A stretch of 64,000 bases of DNA, taken from contig DASZRK010000040.1 of NCBI GenBank assembly GCA_035549195.1, positions 47,914-111,913 of the forward strand, given 5' to 3'. This document shows positions 24,467 to 32,998 of this stretch, one piece after another; positions within the stretch are counted from its first letter, which is position 1; every line of letters starts with the position of its first letter. The DNA is from a bacterium. GTDB lineage: Bacteria; Oederibacteriota; Muellerivitia; Muellerivitales; Muellerivitaceae. The position numbers and the translations under genes are program-made. The notes beneath the pieces were generated by a model. The model was not told the DNA's origin. It ran no database searches and saw only the letters and a program-made list of their open reading frames with translations.

Positions 24467-26215
24467 GTGGCGGAGAAGATCTACAACGGGATCCCGGCCT
24501 CCGGCGGCATCGCCATCGGGCCGGCCTTCCTTTACCATCCCCAGGGCCTGACGGCCTCCCGCCGCAACCTCCGTACCGAGGAGACCGGCCCGGAGGATAT
24601 CCGCTACCGGCAAGCCTTGCAGAAGACCCGGGCCCAGATCGCGGAGCTCGAGAACAAGATGAAGGCCAAACTGGGGGAGGAGCATGCCGCCATCTTCCAG
24701 GCCCACCAGGTGGTGCTGGACGACCCGCTTTTCGGCGAGGAGATCCCCAACGCCATCAAGACCCGCCGCCTGAACGCCGAGTTCCTTCTGGTGGAGGCCC
24801 TGGAGAAGTTCCGGGCGGTCATGGAATCCCTCAACGACAGCTATTTCCGGGAGCGGGGCGGGGACATCCAGGACGTGGGCAACCGCTTGCTGAAGAACCT
24901 CTCGGGGGTCGAGAAGGAACAGCTCAAGAAGCTCGATCGCGAGGTCATCGTCATCGCCAACGACCTATCCCCGTCGGATACGGTCAACATGTCCACCGAT
25001 GTCATCAAGGGTTTCTGCACGGACGTCGGGGGCCGCACCTCGCACGTGGCCATCGTGGCCCGGTCCCTCGGGCTCCCCGCCATCGTGGGGATGCAGAACC
25101 TCACCAATGAGGTCCAGGACGGCGACCTGCTGATCCTGGACGGCAACAAGGGGCTGCTGGTGGTGAACCCCCTTCCCACCACCCTCAAGGACTACCAGCG
25201 GCTCAAGGACAGCTACGAGGCCTTCCAGAAAAGCCTGGAAGCCCTGCGGTCGCTCCCGGCCACCACGCCCGATGGGCACCAGGTGACCTTGGCGGCCAAC
25301 ATCGAGATCCCCCAGGAACTGGACGACATCTTCCAGCATGGGGCCGAAGGCATCGGCCTTTTCCGCACCGAGTTCCTCTTCCTGGACCGCGACGAGATCC
25401 CCTCGGAGGACGAGCAATACGAAGCCTACAAGCAGTTGGCCGTCAAGGCGGGGGTCAGCCCGGCCATCATCCGCACCCTCGACCTGGGGGGCGACAAGTT
25501 CCTCACCCACCTGAACCCGCTCAACGAATCCAACCCCTTCTTGGGGCTCCGGGCGATCCGGCTCTGCCTCAAGCGCCCCGACATCTTCAAGGCCCAGCTC
25601 AGGGCCATCCTGCGGGCGGCGGTCCACGGGCCCATCAAGGTCATGTTCCCCATGATCTCGACCCTGTCGGAGGTGCGGGAGGCCAAGGTGTTGTTGAACC
25701 AATCGATCCAGGAACTGAAACGGGAAGGGAAGGTCTTCCGCTCGGGCATCGAGGTGGGGGCCATGATCGAGATCCCCTCGGCGGCGGTGATGGCCGACCT
25801 GCTCATCCAGGAACTGGACTTCCTCTCCATCGGGACCAACGACCTCATCCAATACACCCTGGCCGTGGACCGGGTGAACGAATCGGTGGCCTATCTTTAC
25901 GACCCGCTGAACCCGGCCATCCTTCGCCTCATCCAGACCACCATCGATGCCTGCCATAATGCGGGCAAGTGGGTGGGCATGTGCGGCGAGATGGCGGGCG
26001 ATCCCCAGCTCGTGCCCCTGCTCCTGGGGATGGGCCTGGACGAATTCTCGGCCAGCGCCTCCGTCATCCCCGAGGTGAAGAAGGTCATCCGCATGATGCC
26101 CCACGCCAAGGCCAAGGAGATCGCCAAGGCGGCCCTACAGGTGAAGACCTCCCAGGAGGTCCTGAAGCTCATCCGGGACGGGGTCCCTTCGGAGCTGCGA
26201 GCCATCCTTTTTTGA
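24467..26215 (+). CDS. ptsI: Phosphoenolpyruvate-protein phosphotransferase (EI)
   Basis: A 582-residue EI starting at GTG 24467 with AAGGAG at 24457-24462. The N-terminal HPr-binding/phospho-His domain has GGRTSHVAIVARSL with His193. The PEP-binding barrel has GLFRTEFLFLDRD, GIEVGAMIEIPSAA, SIGTNDLIQYTLAVDR, and the catalytic Cys in GMCGEMAGD. It transfers phosphate from PEP to HPr. Full length with no GAF domain, so it is the general EI, not EI-Ntr. Confidence 0.96.
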   Translation: MAEKIYNGIPASGGIAIGPAFLYHPQGLTASRRNLRTEETGPEDIRYRQALQKTRAQIAELENKMKAKLGEEHAAIFQAHQVVLDDPLFGEEIPNAIKTRRLNAEFLLVEALEKFRAVMESLNDSYFRERGGDIQDVGNRLLKNLSGVEKEQLKKLDREVIVIANDLSPSDTVNMSTDVIKGFCTDVGGRTSHVAIVARSLGLPAIVGMQNLTNEVQDGDLLILDGNKGLLVVNPLPTTLKDYQRLKDSYEAFQKSLEALRSLPATTPDGHQVTLAANIEIPQELDDIFQHGAEGIGLFRTEFLFLDRDEIPSEDEQYEAYKQLAVKAGVSPAIIRTLDLGGDKFLTHLNPLNESNPFLGLRAIRLCLKRPDIFKAQLRAILRAAVHGPIKVMFPMISTLSEVREAKVLLNQSIQELKREGKVFRSGIEVGAMIEIPSAAVMADLLIQELDFLSIGTNDLIQYTLAVDRVNESVAYLYDPLNPAILRLIQTTIDACHNAGKWVGMCGEMAGDPQLVPLLLGMGLDEFSASASVIPEVKKVIRMMPHAKAKEIAKAALQVKTSQEVLKLIRDGVPSELRAILF

Positions 26216-26248
26216 CCGGTCCTCGTTCCTTCCCGGTCCCGTGATAGT

Positions 26249-26255
26249 TTAAAAT
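26249..26255 (+). promoter_or_regulatory. Possible -10 element for carbonic anhydrase gene
   Basis: TTAAAAT lies 28 bases before the GTG start at 26283, after the ptsI stop. The region between is AT-richer than its surroundings. No clear -35 box at 16-18 bases. Confidence 0.3.
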
Positions 26256-26282
26256 CCCCAACACCGAAACAAGGGAGGCCCC

Positions 26283-26951
26283 GTGGAAAAACTCATCCGA
26301 GGCATCATGGATTTCCACCGCGTCAAGCGGGAACAGGTGAAGGACACCTTCGCCCAACTGGCGTTGGGCCAGAAGCCCGACGTGTTCTTCATCGCCTGCT
26401 CCGACAGCCGCATGGCGGTGAACGTGTTCGCTTCCACCGATCCGGGCGACCTTTTCGTCTTCCGCAACGCCGGCAATTTCGTCACCCCCAACGAGACGGG
26501 AACGGCCACCCCCACCGACGAGTCCGAATTGGCGGCCCTGGAGTTCGCCCTGGAGAAGCTTTCCGTCAAGCACATCATCGTTTGCGGCCATTCGGATTGC
26601 GGCGCGGTGAAGGCCATCTGCGAGGGGCGGGAAAATGTCCCGTTGCCGTTCCTGAAGGCCTGGTTGCGTCGCGGGGAAGAGGCCCTGGCCCGGGTCAAGA
26701 AGAGGGAACCGGGGCTGGCCGGCCCGGCGCTGGTCAACGCGGTCTCCCAGCAGAACGTCCTGCTTCAACTGGAGCACTTGATGACCTATGAGCGGGTGGC
26801 CCGGCGTGTCCAGGACGGGAGCTTGGCGCTCCATGGGCTTTGGTTCCATATCAAGGAAGCGGAGGTCCTTTATGCCCGTTTGGAAGACCCTGCTTTTCGG
26901 GTCATCGAGGACAAGGAAGGCGAGAGGATCCTGAAATCCCTAAAGGGGTAG
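26283..26951 (+). CDS. Beta-class carbonic anhydrase
   Basis: 222 residues from GTG 26283 with GGGAGG at 26273-26278. Zinc ligands are Cys39 (ACSDSR, with the catalytic Asp41-Arg43 dyad), His103 and Cys106 (CGHSDCG). The FVFRNAGNFV block is also family-typical. It interconverts CO2 and bicarbonate in the cytosol. It stands between the PTS and an outer-membrane protein gene with its own likely promoter. Confidence 0.94.
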   Translation: MEKLIRGIMDFHRVKREQVKDTFAQLALGQKPDVFFIACSDSRMAVNVFASTDPGDLFVFRNAGNFVTPNETGTATPTDESELAALEFALEKLSVKHIIVCGHSDCGAVKAICEGRENVPLPFLKAWLRRGEEALARVKKREPGLAGPALVNAVSQQNVLLQLEHLMTYERVARRVQDGSLALHGLWFHIKEAEVLYARLEDPAFRVIEDKEGERILKSLKG

Positions 26952-26965
26952 CGCCGCTCCGGGGA

Positions 26966-26974
26966 TGCTATAAT
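26966..26974 (+). promoter_or_regulatory. Extended -10 promoter for the outer-membrane protein gene
   Basis: TGCTATAAT combines a TG extension with a perfect TATAAT (26969-26974), 27 bases before the TTG start at 27001 and after the carbonic anhydrase stop. No -35 box is seen, which is usual for extended -10 promoters. Confidence 0.55.
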
Positions 26975-27000
26975 TCCGCATCCCACCCAAGGAGAGGAAC

Positions 27001-28422
27001 TTGAAACGAACCCTGTTGGCCGCCTTCGCCGTGATCCTGATGCCGGTCCTGGCTTTGGCCCAGGCCCCCGCCGTCCTGAAGCTGCCCCCCTCCCAGGTGA
27101 ACATCGTGGCGGTCGGAATGGGCAACGCGGTCGGTGCCGATGGGACCCTTTTTAACGCCACCGCCTTCAACCCCGCCCTTTTGGGCCGGGCGCCCCATGG
27201 GGTGGAAGCCTTTTCCCTGGGCCTGAACATCTCGAACGATGTATTTGGCCTGATCGACTATCTCGATAACCTCAACTTCAATCCTGATAGTGCCTTCAAG
27301 TCAATTGCCGACGGGTATAACACATCCAACTCGGCCGAGGTCAATCAAGGCTTAGGTGAAATACAAGATTTCCTCAAACATTTGACCGACAAGGCGGTCC
27401 AAGCGGGTGTGGGTGGCAATGTCGCGGTGCGGCTCGATAAGCATTTTGGGATACAGGTCTATAACAGCACCCACGCCTTCACCCAAGTCTGGCAGGGAAA
27501 TTTGAGTCAAGCAATTCTTGGCATTCCCTTGGACAGTAATTCAGATACCAATATCCAAGCGGTTTACAATGCAATGTCCAACAGTATCCAGGCGGGTTTG
27601 GACGAATCTTTGTCGTCTTCCCAACAATCCTCCGTTTCTTCCGACATCGCCGCATTGAAGAATGGTACTGAGAGCTTGGACACATTTAAGCAGAATGTGG
27701 GATCTACCTTGTCGGGTGTGGACACGGAGGCTTTGGGCAAGAACATCCTCAACCATCTCACTGACGACATGGGGATCCTGACGGCCCTGGTCTATATCGA
27801 CACCGTGGCCATGGCCACCTACAGCTTCCAGCCGGTGGAGAAGGAACTGCCGGGTCTGACGGTGGGCGCCAACCTCAAGATCGTCAACCGCCATATGGCC
27901 TATGACCGGTTCAGTTTCAACAATTCGAACATCGGCGATACCTTCAAGGACGAGATCACGGCCTCCACCACCCGGTGGGGCTTCGACCTGGGGGCGCTCT
28001 ATGAGCTTCCGAATCTCCCATTGGACTTAGGTCTCTCCATCCTGGATCTTTTCCACCAGGGTGCCAGCGAGACCGCGCCGTCCAATTCGCTCCTGGCGGG
28101 TTTCATGTCCGATCCGGCCCCGACCATGGTGAACTTGGCCGCTTCCTATCATCCCATTCCTGACCTAAGGCTGAACGGGGAAGTGGACGATATCTTCTCC
28201 TCGTCCAGTCTTTACACGGGGGATGCTTCGGCTTCCCGCATCAAGCTGGGGGCCACCTATACCCTGGGCGGCTTTTTCAACGCCCGTTTGGGTTTCGGCA
28301 ACCAAAACCTCAGTTTGGGCGCCGGGGTGCTGGCCGGGTTCTTCGGCCTGGACTATTCCTACGGGGCCGACGACCTGAGCCAGGCCTACAACCACTACGC
28401 CCAAATGCGCTTCGTGTTCTAA
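27001..28422 (+). CDS. Outer-membrane beta-barrel protein, TraF-like/UPF0164-like
   Basis: 473 residues from TTG 27001 (AAGGAGAGG at 26989-26997) with a 20-residue signal peptide ending ALA. The mature N-terminus, VAVGMGNAVGADGTLFNATAFNPALLG, is the opening pattern of TraF-like/PorV-type barrels. Later alternating strands end with an aromatic C-terminus (QMRFVF), as outer-membrane barrels usually do. Residues ~80-240 are Ser/Asn/Gln-rich and coded by visibly AT-richer DNA with different codon choice, suggesting an exposed variable insert. Function unknown. Confidence 0.65.
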   Translation: MKRTLLAAFAVILMPVLALAQAPAVLKLPPSQVNIVAVGMGNAVGADGTLFNATAFNPALLGRAPHGVEAFSLGLNISNDVFGLIDYLDNLNFNPDSAFKSIADGYNTSNSAEVNQGLGEIQDFLKHLTDKAVQAGVGGNVAVRLDKHFGIQVYNSTHAFTQVWQGNLSQAILGIPLDSNSDTNIQAVYNAMSNSIQAGLDESLSSSQQSSVSSDIAALKNGTESLDTFKQNVGSTLSGVDTEALGKNILNHLTDDMGILTALVYIDTVAMATYSFQPVEKELPGLTVGANLKIVNRHMAYDRFSFNNSNIGDTFKDEITASTTRWGFDLGALYELPNLPLDLGLSILDLFHQGASETAPSNSLLAGFMSDPAPTMVNLAASYHPIPDLRLNGEVDDIFSSSSLYTGDASASRIKLGATYTLGGFFNARLGFGNQNLSLGAGVLAGFFGLDYSYGADDLSQAYNHYAQMRFVF

Positions 28423-28440
28423 AAAGGCCAGGATCTTGGG

Positions 28441-28447
28441 TTAAAAT
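28441..28447 (+). promoter_or_regulatory. Possible -10 for a leaderless transcript of the DUF2723 gene
   Basis: TTAAAAT ends 9 bases before ATG 28457. Transcription starting about 7 bases downstream would begin inside the left arm of the hairpin at 28448-28476 and give almost no leader. The gene has no ribosome binding site, which fits leaderless translation. Confidence 0.35.
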
Positions 28448-28485
28448 GCGCGTCCTATGGTGAACCAAGGACGCGCTTTTTTTTT
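28448..28485 (+). terminator. Rho-independent terminator whose loop holds the next gene's start codon
   Basis: GCGCGTCC (28448-28455) and GGACGCGC (28469-28476) form a perfect 8-base GC-rich stem with a 13-base loop, followed by nine T residues (28477-28485). It stands 25 bases after the stop of the outer-membrane protein gene. The loop includes ATG 28457, and the T-run encodes Phe-Phe of the next protein, so terminator and coding sequence overlap. Confidence 0.7.
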
Positions 28486-30553
28486 GACGGCATGGGCCGT
28501 TTTCCTGTCGGCCTTCCTTTGGGCCTTGCTGGGCCTCAACCCGACCTTTTACCTGGATGACAGCCCGGAAACGGTGACCGCCTGCGTCACCCTGGGCATC
28601 CCCCATCCGCCGGGTTACCCTCTCCACACCTTGCTGGGGCATTTGATGGCCCTTTTACCCTTGGGGGCCCTGGGTTTCCGGGTCAACCTCTCTTCGGCCC
28701 TCTTGGGAGCGGCCATCTGCCTGCTGTTGTTCCTGTTCCTCAAGGCGAAGGTGGGGCTTTCGGGTCCGACGGCCGCCCTCTTTTCCTTCCTTTGGATCCT
28801 GGGTAAGACCGCCTATCCGGCGGCTTTGAGCGCCAAGACCGGCGTTTATGAACTGACCGGTCTCCTCCTTTTGGCCATCCTTTGGTGCCTGCGCGAAGGG
28901 AAACTCTTTCCGGTGGCCTTCCTCCTGGGACTGGGGTTCGCCAACCATTGGATGACCATGCTGGCCCTCCTGCCCGGTATTGCGTTGTTGGCGCTGCCTT
29001 TATTCCGGGAGCTTCCTGTCCGACCGGACCCGCAGGAAGAGGTTCCGCATCCCGCCTCCCGGCCGATCCTTCTTCTGGGGATGTTCCTGTTGGGGGTCAG
29101 CCTTTACGTTCTTCTGCCCATCCGGGCCCTTGCCGATCCACATTTGAACTGGGGTGACCCTTCTTCCTGGCGCCATTTCACGTCCGATTTCCTGCGCAGC
29201 CAATACCTGGGACCGGAAGCGGCGGGCGGGGTCTCCGCCTGGGTGCGGCAGTTGGTCGTCATTCTTCACGACAGTTTTTGGGAGTTCGGGGGGCTTTTAC
29301 TTATCTCCTTTTGGGGGATTTGGGAAATGGCGAAAGTGGAAAAGCCCTGGGCCCAGGGCTTGGCCCTTCTCTGGCTGGGCGTGGCCGGGGCCCTGGCGGT
29401 CTATTTGAACCTTTCGGAGGACCGTCTTTATCTCATCGCGGACTACGTACTACCGGCCCATCTCTTCATCCTTTTAGGCTGTGCCTGGGGATGGAGTATC
29501 CGCCTCAGAACGGGAGGGAATGCCCGGCCCCTTTGGGGGAAGATGGTCCTGGGACTTTTGGCCCTCTTGGTCGTTTGGCTGGGTGTCCTCCGTTTTACCC
29601 AGGCCCGTCAGAGCGATTACACCTATTCCTATGATTTCATCCTGAACAGCCTCAAACCCGTGCCAAGGAACGCTTTTTATTTTTGCAAAGGGGACAGCCT
29701 GGTGTTCCCGTCCTGGTACCTGCAATGGGTCGAGGGGAAACGGAAAGACATCGCGGTGGTCGGGATGGATGGGCTCCCGATGGACTGGATACGCCGGGAA
29801 CTTTACCGGGACCATCCGGACCTGAAGGTGCCGCGAACGGCCCAGTCCTTGGGCGCCGAATCCGTCCCCACCCTTTGCCAATGGATCCTTCAAAAGAATC
29901 CCGGGCATGACCTTTATGTGAGCTTCAATAAGATCGAGGACAACTCCCTGCCGGGCGTGCGGATACAGGCCTACGGGGTGACGGGGAAGGGCGTGACCTT
30001 CGGATCGAAGGAACCCTTCGATGAGGTCAAGGCGGACCGGGTCTGGGACGGACTGCGCCTGCGTCACCTGGGCGAACCCGGCTTCCCCTTGGATGGAAGG
30101 ACCCATGACCTCACCTATCGGGATTACGCGGTCTTCCGGAACACCCTGGGTCTTTATTACGAAGATAAAGGGGATGCCGCCAAGGCGGCCTTGACCGCGC
30201 ACGCGAAAGTGGCGGATGTGGAGGCCGCGCGGGCGGCCTATGGCCGTTCCTGGGACCAATACCATTGGGCCCAGAACTGGGTCCCGGAAGATCCCCAATT
30301 CAACTTCAACCTGGGGAACGCCTATTACCATCAAGGGGACTTAAAGGACGCGCTTTTGTCCTACGATCGGGCCATCACCTATGACCCGCAATACGCCGCC
30401 GCCTACGGCAACGCGGCCATCGCCACCCTGGAATTGGGCCAATACCCCAAGGCGACGGACTATTTCCAAAAGGTCCTGGACCTGAAACCCGGGGACGCCC
30501 AGGCCCAAAAGGGCCTGGAGTACCTGGAGAAGATCGGGCAAGCGCCCCGTTAG
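28457..30553 (+). CDS. DUF2723 GT-C membrane glycosyltransferase-like protein with C-terminal TPR
   Basis: A 698-residue protein. Residues 8-27 form the first membrane helix; the first loop has D34, D35, E38 and the HPPGYPL signature (50-56) of DUF2723, the family including TMEM260-type O-mannosyltransferases. About ten more membrane helices run to ~390. A soluble region follows, and tetratricopeptide repeats lie at ~610-690 (FNLGNAYYHQGDLKDAL and a second copy). The family is predicted to transfer sugars from lipid carriers at the outer face of the membrane. The start ATG lies in a terminator loop. Confidence 0.8.
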   Translation: MVNQGRAFFLTAWAVFLSAFLWALLGLNPTFYLDDSPETVTACVTLGIPHPPGYPLHTLLGHLMALLPLGALGFRVNLSSALLGAAICLLLFLFLKAKVGLSGPTAALFSFLWILGKTAYPAALSAKTGVYELTGLLLLAILWCLREGKLFPVAFLLGLGFANHWMTMLALLPGIALLALPLFRELPVRPDPQEEVPHPASRPILLLGMFLLGVSLYVLLPIRALADPHLNWGDPSSWRHFTSDFLRSQYLGPEAAGGVSAWVRQLVVILHDSFWEFGGLLLISFWGIWEMAKVEKPWAQGLALLWLGVAGALAVYLNLSEDRLYLIADYVLPAHLFILLGCAWGWSIRLRTGGNARPLWGKMVLGLLALLVVWLGVLRFTQARQSDYTYSYDFILNSLKPVPRNAFYFCKGDSLVFPSWYLQWVEGKRKDIAVVGMDGLPMDWIRRELYRDHPDLKVPRTAQSLGAESVPTLCQWILQKNPGHDLYVSFNKIEDNSLPGVRIQAYGVTGKGVTFGSKEPFDEVKADRVWDGLRLRHLGEPGFPLDGRTHDLTYRDYAVFRNTLGLYYEDKGDAAKAALTAHAKVADVEAARAAYGRSWDQYHWAQNWVPEDPQFNFNLGNAYYHQGDLKDALLSYDRAITYDPQYAAAYGNAAIATLELGQYPKATDYFQKVLDLKPGDAQAQKGLEYLEKIGQAPR

Positions 30554-30665
30554 GCGCGGCGATGGGGTTTGGAACGTCCAATGGAGGAACGGAGGGGTGG
30601 AAAGGAGGTGGGGGCGTCGTGTGGACCACCCCCGGAAACGTCGAAGAAAAGAGGATTACCGGTCT

Positions 30666-31079
30666 TCAGAAGTAATTGATGGGGAGGGAAGCCCGGGGCT
30701 GGCTGTGAGGGACATATTGAGGCGTGTTCCCGGCAAGTTTCTTCGCCTTTTGGATGTCCTCCGCCTCCAACCCTTTTTCCACTTGGAAGACCTGCTGGGG
30801 ATAGATCAGGTCCGGATCGTGGATCTGGTCCCGGTTGGCCTTGAAGAGCAGGGGCCATTGGAAGGGATCCTCATAGACCTTCCCTGAAATGGCCCAAAGG
30901 CAATCCCCTTTCGACACCGAATAGGTGGACTGGGCCGGTTTGGCCGCCTTCCTGGCCGGTGCCTGGGACGGGATGGCCTGGCTTTGCACCTCCTTTTGGG
31001 AAGCGCAGCCGGCGGCCAGGAACATGACGGCGGCCAGGGCTGAAAAGATCCTGTTCATGGTCTTCTCCGGGGGGTTCAT
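30666..31079 (-). CDS. LysM-domain lipoprotein
   Basis: 137 residues from ATG at 31077-31079, which overlaps the upstream stop (ATGA); the internal ATG at 31058 with GGAGAAG before it is an equally likely start (130 residues). The lipobox LAAGC follows a short hydrophobic signal, so the protein is lipid-anchored. After a Pro/Ala/Lys linker, residues ~60-110 form a LysM motif (YSVSKGDCLWAISGKVYEDP), which binds peptidoglycan glycan strands. Probably a periplasmic cell-wall-binding lipoprotein translated with the small lipoprotein upstream. Confidence 0.82.
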   Translation of the reverse strand: MNPPEKTMNRIFSALAAVMFLAAGCASQKEVQSQAIPSQAPARKAAKPAQSTYSVSKGDCLWAISGKVYEDPFQWPLLFKANRDQIHDPDLIYPQQVFQVEKGLEAEDIQKAKKLAGNTPQYVPHSQPRASLPINYF

Positions 31080-31267
31080 TGGACCTTCTTGGCTTTCTTG
31101 GTTTTTTTCTTCGTTTCGGCGACGGTCGGGGTGGCCGAGGATTGGGCGGTGGGTTTCGCCGACATGGCGGCCGTCGAGCTGTCCGGGGATTGCTTCTTGG
31201 CCGTCGAACAGGCCACTGGACCCGAGACCCACAGTAACGTCAAAGCCACATAAGCATATTTGCGCAT
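31076..31267 (-). CDS. Small Lys-rich lipoprotein of unknown function
   Basis: A 63-residue protein with strong ribosome binding site AAGGAG seven bases before its ATG (complement of about 31275-31280). The signal sequence ends at a GPVAC lipobox. The mature part is Ser/Thr/Ala-rich and ends in a run of lysines (KKKTKKAKKVQ). Its stop overlaps the LysM lipoprotein start, so the two form an operon. The basic tail could bind teichoic-like or lipopolysaccharide phosphate; that is a guess. Confidence 0.7.
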   Translation of the reverse strand: MRKYAYVALTLLWVSGPVACSTAKKQSPDSSTAAMSAKPTAQSSATPTVAETKKKTKKAKKVQ

Positions 31268-31406
31268 TGAATTTCTCCTTGAGGTTTGGTGGACCAGCAG
31301 TCGTTCAGGAGCGAGCCCCCGGTCCTTGCCCTAGGCTTTAAAGCAGGATGCGTGCCGTTGTTTGGGGGATGGAAACAAGGTTTTTCATCCCGGTCATCGA
31401 AAAGCT

Positions 31407-31446
31407 CTGCATGATAATGGACGCAGGTGGAATGATTGTCATGCAG
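31407..31446 (+). promoter_or_regulatory. 12-base inverted repeat over a GATAAT hexamer between divergent genes
   Basis: CTGCATGATAAT (31407-31418) and ATTGTCATGCAG (31435-31446) are inverted repeats with one mismatch and 16-base spacing. GATAAT at 31413-31418 could be the -10 of the + strand gene at 31498. The dyad in the divergent intergenic region (31268-31497) looks like an operator. No regulator gene is adjacent. Confidence 0.4.
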
Positions 31447-31497
31447 GCGCGAAGGATGTAGATTCGGGGGGGTCGAGACCGCGAATGGGAGGGAAGT

Positions 31498-32163
31498 TTG
31501 AAAAAGTTCTTCTTCATGCTGGCTTTTGCTTTGGGATGGATAGGGGCGTCCCATGCTTCTTCCCTGGACCGGCCCGGTATCGTTTTTGTCCGTCAGGCCG
31601 CCTCCGGACTGAAAGCCTACCGGCAGGCCTTCCTGGCCCAGGTCCCGGACCTCAAGGCGAATGGGTTCACCGCCTACAGCCTGCATAGGGATCTCAAGGC
31701 CAAGAACACCTTCATCCTCACCCTCGAAAGTTCCGACCTGCAAAGGGGCGTTTCTTTTGTCCGTTCTCCGGGGTTCATGGCCGCCATGGACAGGGCCGGA
31801 GCCCGGATCCCCCAAATTTGGTACGGGCTGGACACCCAGAAGAGGGTTTACACGTCCCAACCCAAGATGGCGGGGGGGATCGTCATCGCCCGCAACGAAG
31901 TAAGGGATTACGATTTCTGGCTCAAATGCTTCCGGGCCGAGAACCACCACCATGAGGGGCGTAAGTACAAGAACAGCAACTACAGCATCCACCACCTGCC
32001 CGGGGATCCGGCGGTGGCCCTGGTGGTCCATGAGGCCTCGGACGTTTCCAAGGCCCCGCAGTTCATGACCTCGGACCACTTGAATGGGGAGATGGAATCG
32101 ACCGGGGTGGTGGGACTGGAGATCTGGTACGGGAACAATGTCGAAGAGGATGTTTTCAAATAA
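31498..32163 (+). CDS. Secreted protein of unknown function, possible dimeric alpha/beta-barrel repeats
   Basis: 221 residues from TTG 31498 with GGGAGGGAAG at 31487-31496. A signal peptide covers residues 1-20 (SHAS cleavage). The mature protein seems to contain two related halves, each with an antiparallel strand, a DRxxF-type loop and a Trp-Tyr ending (QIWYGLD near 105, LEIWYGN near 210). The spacing resembles ferredoxin-like or ABM-type alpha/beta barrels, but the match is weak. It precedes a ferritin-like gene by 43 bases. Confidence 0.55.
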   Translation: MKKFFFMLAFALGWIGASHASSLDRPGIVFVRQAASGLKAYRQAFLAQVPDLKANGFTAYSLHRDLKAKNTFILTLESSDLQRGVSFVRSPGFMAAMDRAGARIPQIWYGLDTQKRVYTSQPKMAGGIVIARNEVRDYDFWLKCFRAENHHHEGRKYKNSNYSIHHLPGDPAVALVVHEASDVSKAPQFMTSDHLNGEMESTGVVGLEIWYGNNVEEDVFK

Positions 32164-32206
32164 ACCAACATTGACACAAAGCCGCAAAGAAGGATGGAGG
32201 ACGATC

Positions 32207-32989
32207 TTGGGAAAAACAGAAACGACGACCTTGGCGCAAGGCGAAGTTCTGACCGTTCCGGCCTATTCCAAATGGGCCGAAAAGGAGCTGATGGCCTTTT
32301 CGGACAACGAATATATGCAGAAGCTCTACCACCGGGCCAAGGATATCGGGGACGACCTCTATGACTGGAACACCTACGAGTTCATCGAAATGGATCCCGC
32401 GGCCTACAAGGCCAACCTCATCACCTATATGAGGCGAAGGGCCTGGAGCGAGTGGTATTTCGGCACCGTGGCCCAGGCCCGGGAGATCACCCTGCTTCCC
32501 GAAGACCAGGTCCAATTGAAACTGCGGCTGGCCCGCCAGATCCAGGACGAGATGAGGCATTACGACGTCTTCGCCCAACAATTGAAACGTTACGGGTCCG
32601 AACCCCGCATCGATGAATTCGAACTGCCGCCCATCCTCGTCGAGATGCAGAAGGTGCAGACCGAGGCCAGGACGGCGCCGGAGATCGCGGCGGCCAATCA
32701 GTTCGCCGGTGAGATCGTGCTGTCCTCCATGACCGACCTACCGACCAGTATCTTCAAGCGATTGTTCGACAAGGAATTGATGGACGCCATCGAGGACATC
32801 GAGAGGGACGAACCGCCCCATATCGCCAACGGCAAGGACCTGATCCTCCTGGCCTGCTCGACTTTCGGGGAACGCAAGACCCTGGCGGACACGCAGGAGC
32901 GTTACCTTTCCTCCATGATGCAGTTGCATGTCACCGAGATAGTGAAGTTGGGATGCAGGCGCGTCAAACCCTTGCCCGTCTTCGAGTGA
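32207..32989 (+). CDS. Ferritin-like di-iron protein
   Basis: 260 residues from TTG 32207 with GGAGG at 32196-32200; the open frame extends upstream without support. It is helical and carries two E-x2-H motifs, Glu115/His118 (DEMRHYD) and Glu202/His205 (DEPPHI), plus candidate carboxylates Glu82 (WSEWYFG) and Glu169 (AGEIVLSS). This pattern is that of ferritin-like di-iron oxygenases or oxidases. The substrate is unknown. It is convergent with a second di-iron type gene. Confidence 0.72.
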   Translation: MGKTETTTLAQGEVLTVPAYSKWAEKELMAFSDNEYMQKLYHRAKDIGDDLYDWNTYEFIEMDPAAYKANLITYMRRRAWSEWYFGTVAQAREITLLPEDQVQLKLRLARQIQDEMRHYDVFAQQLKRYGSEPRIDEFELPPILVEMQKVQTEARTAPEIAAANQFAGEIVLSSMTDLPTSIFKRLFDKELMDAIEDIERDEPPHIANGKDLILLACSTFGERKTLADTQERYLSSMMQLHVTEIVKLGCRRVKPLPVFE

Positions 32990-32998
32990 ACGGGCGGT

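Noticed and set aside
32161..32200. Fragment of a dispersed repeat (CCGCAAAGAAGG-like) before the ferritin-like gene
   Set aside because: Only one short arm is visible and no inverted partner is found, so it may just be a purine-rich ribosome binding region.
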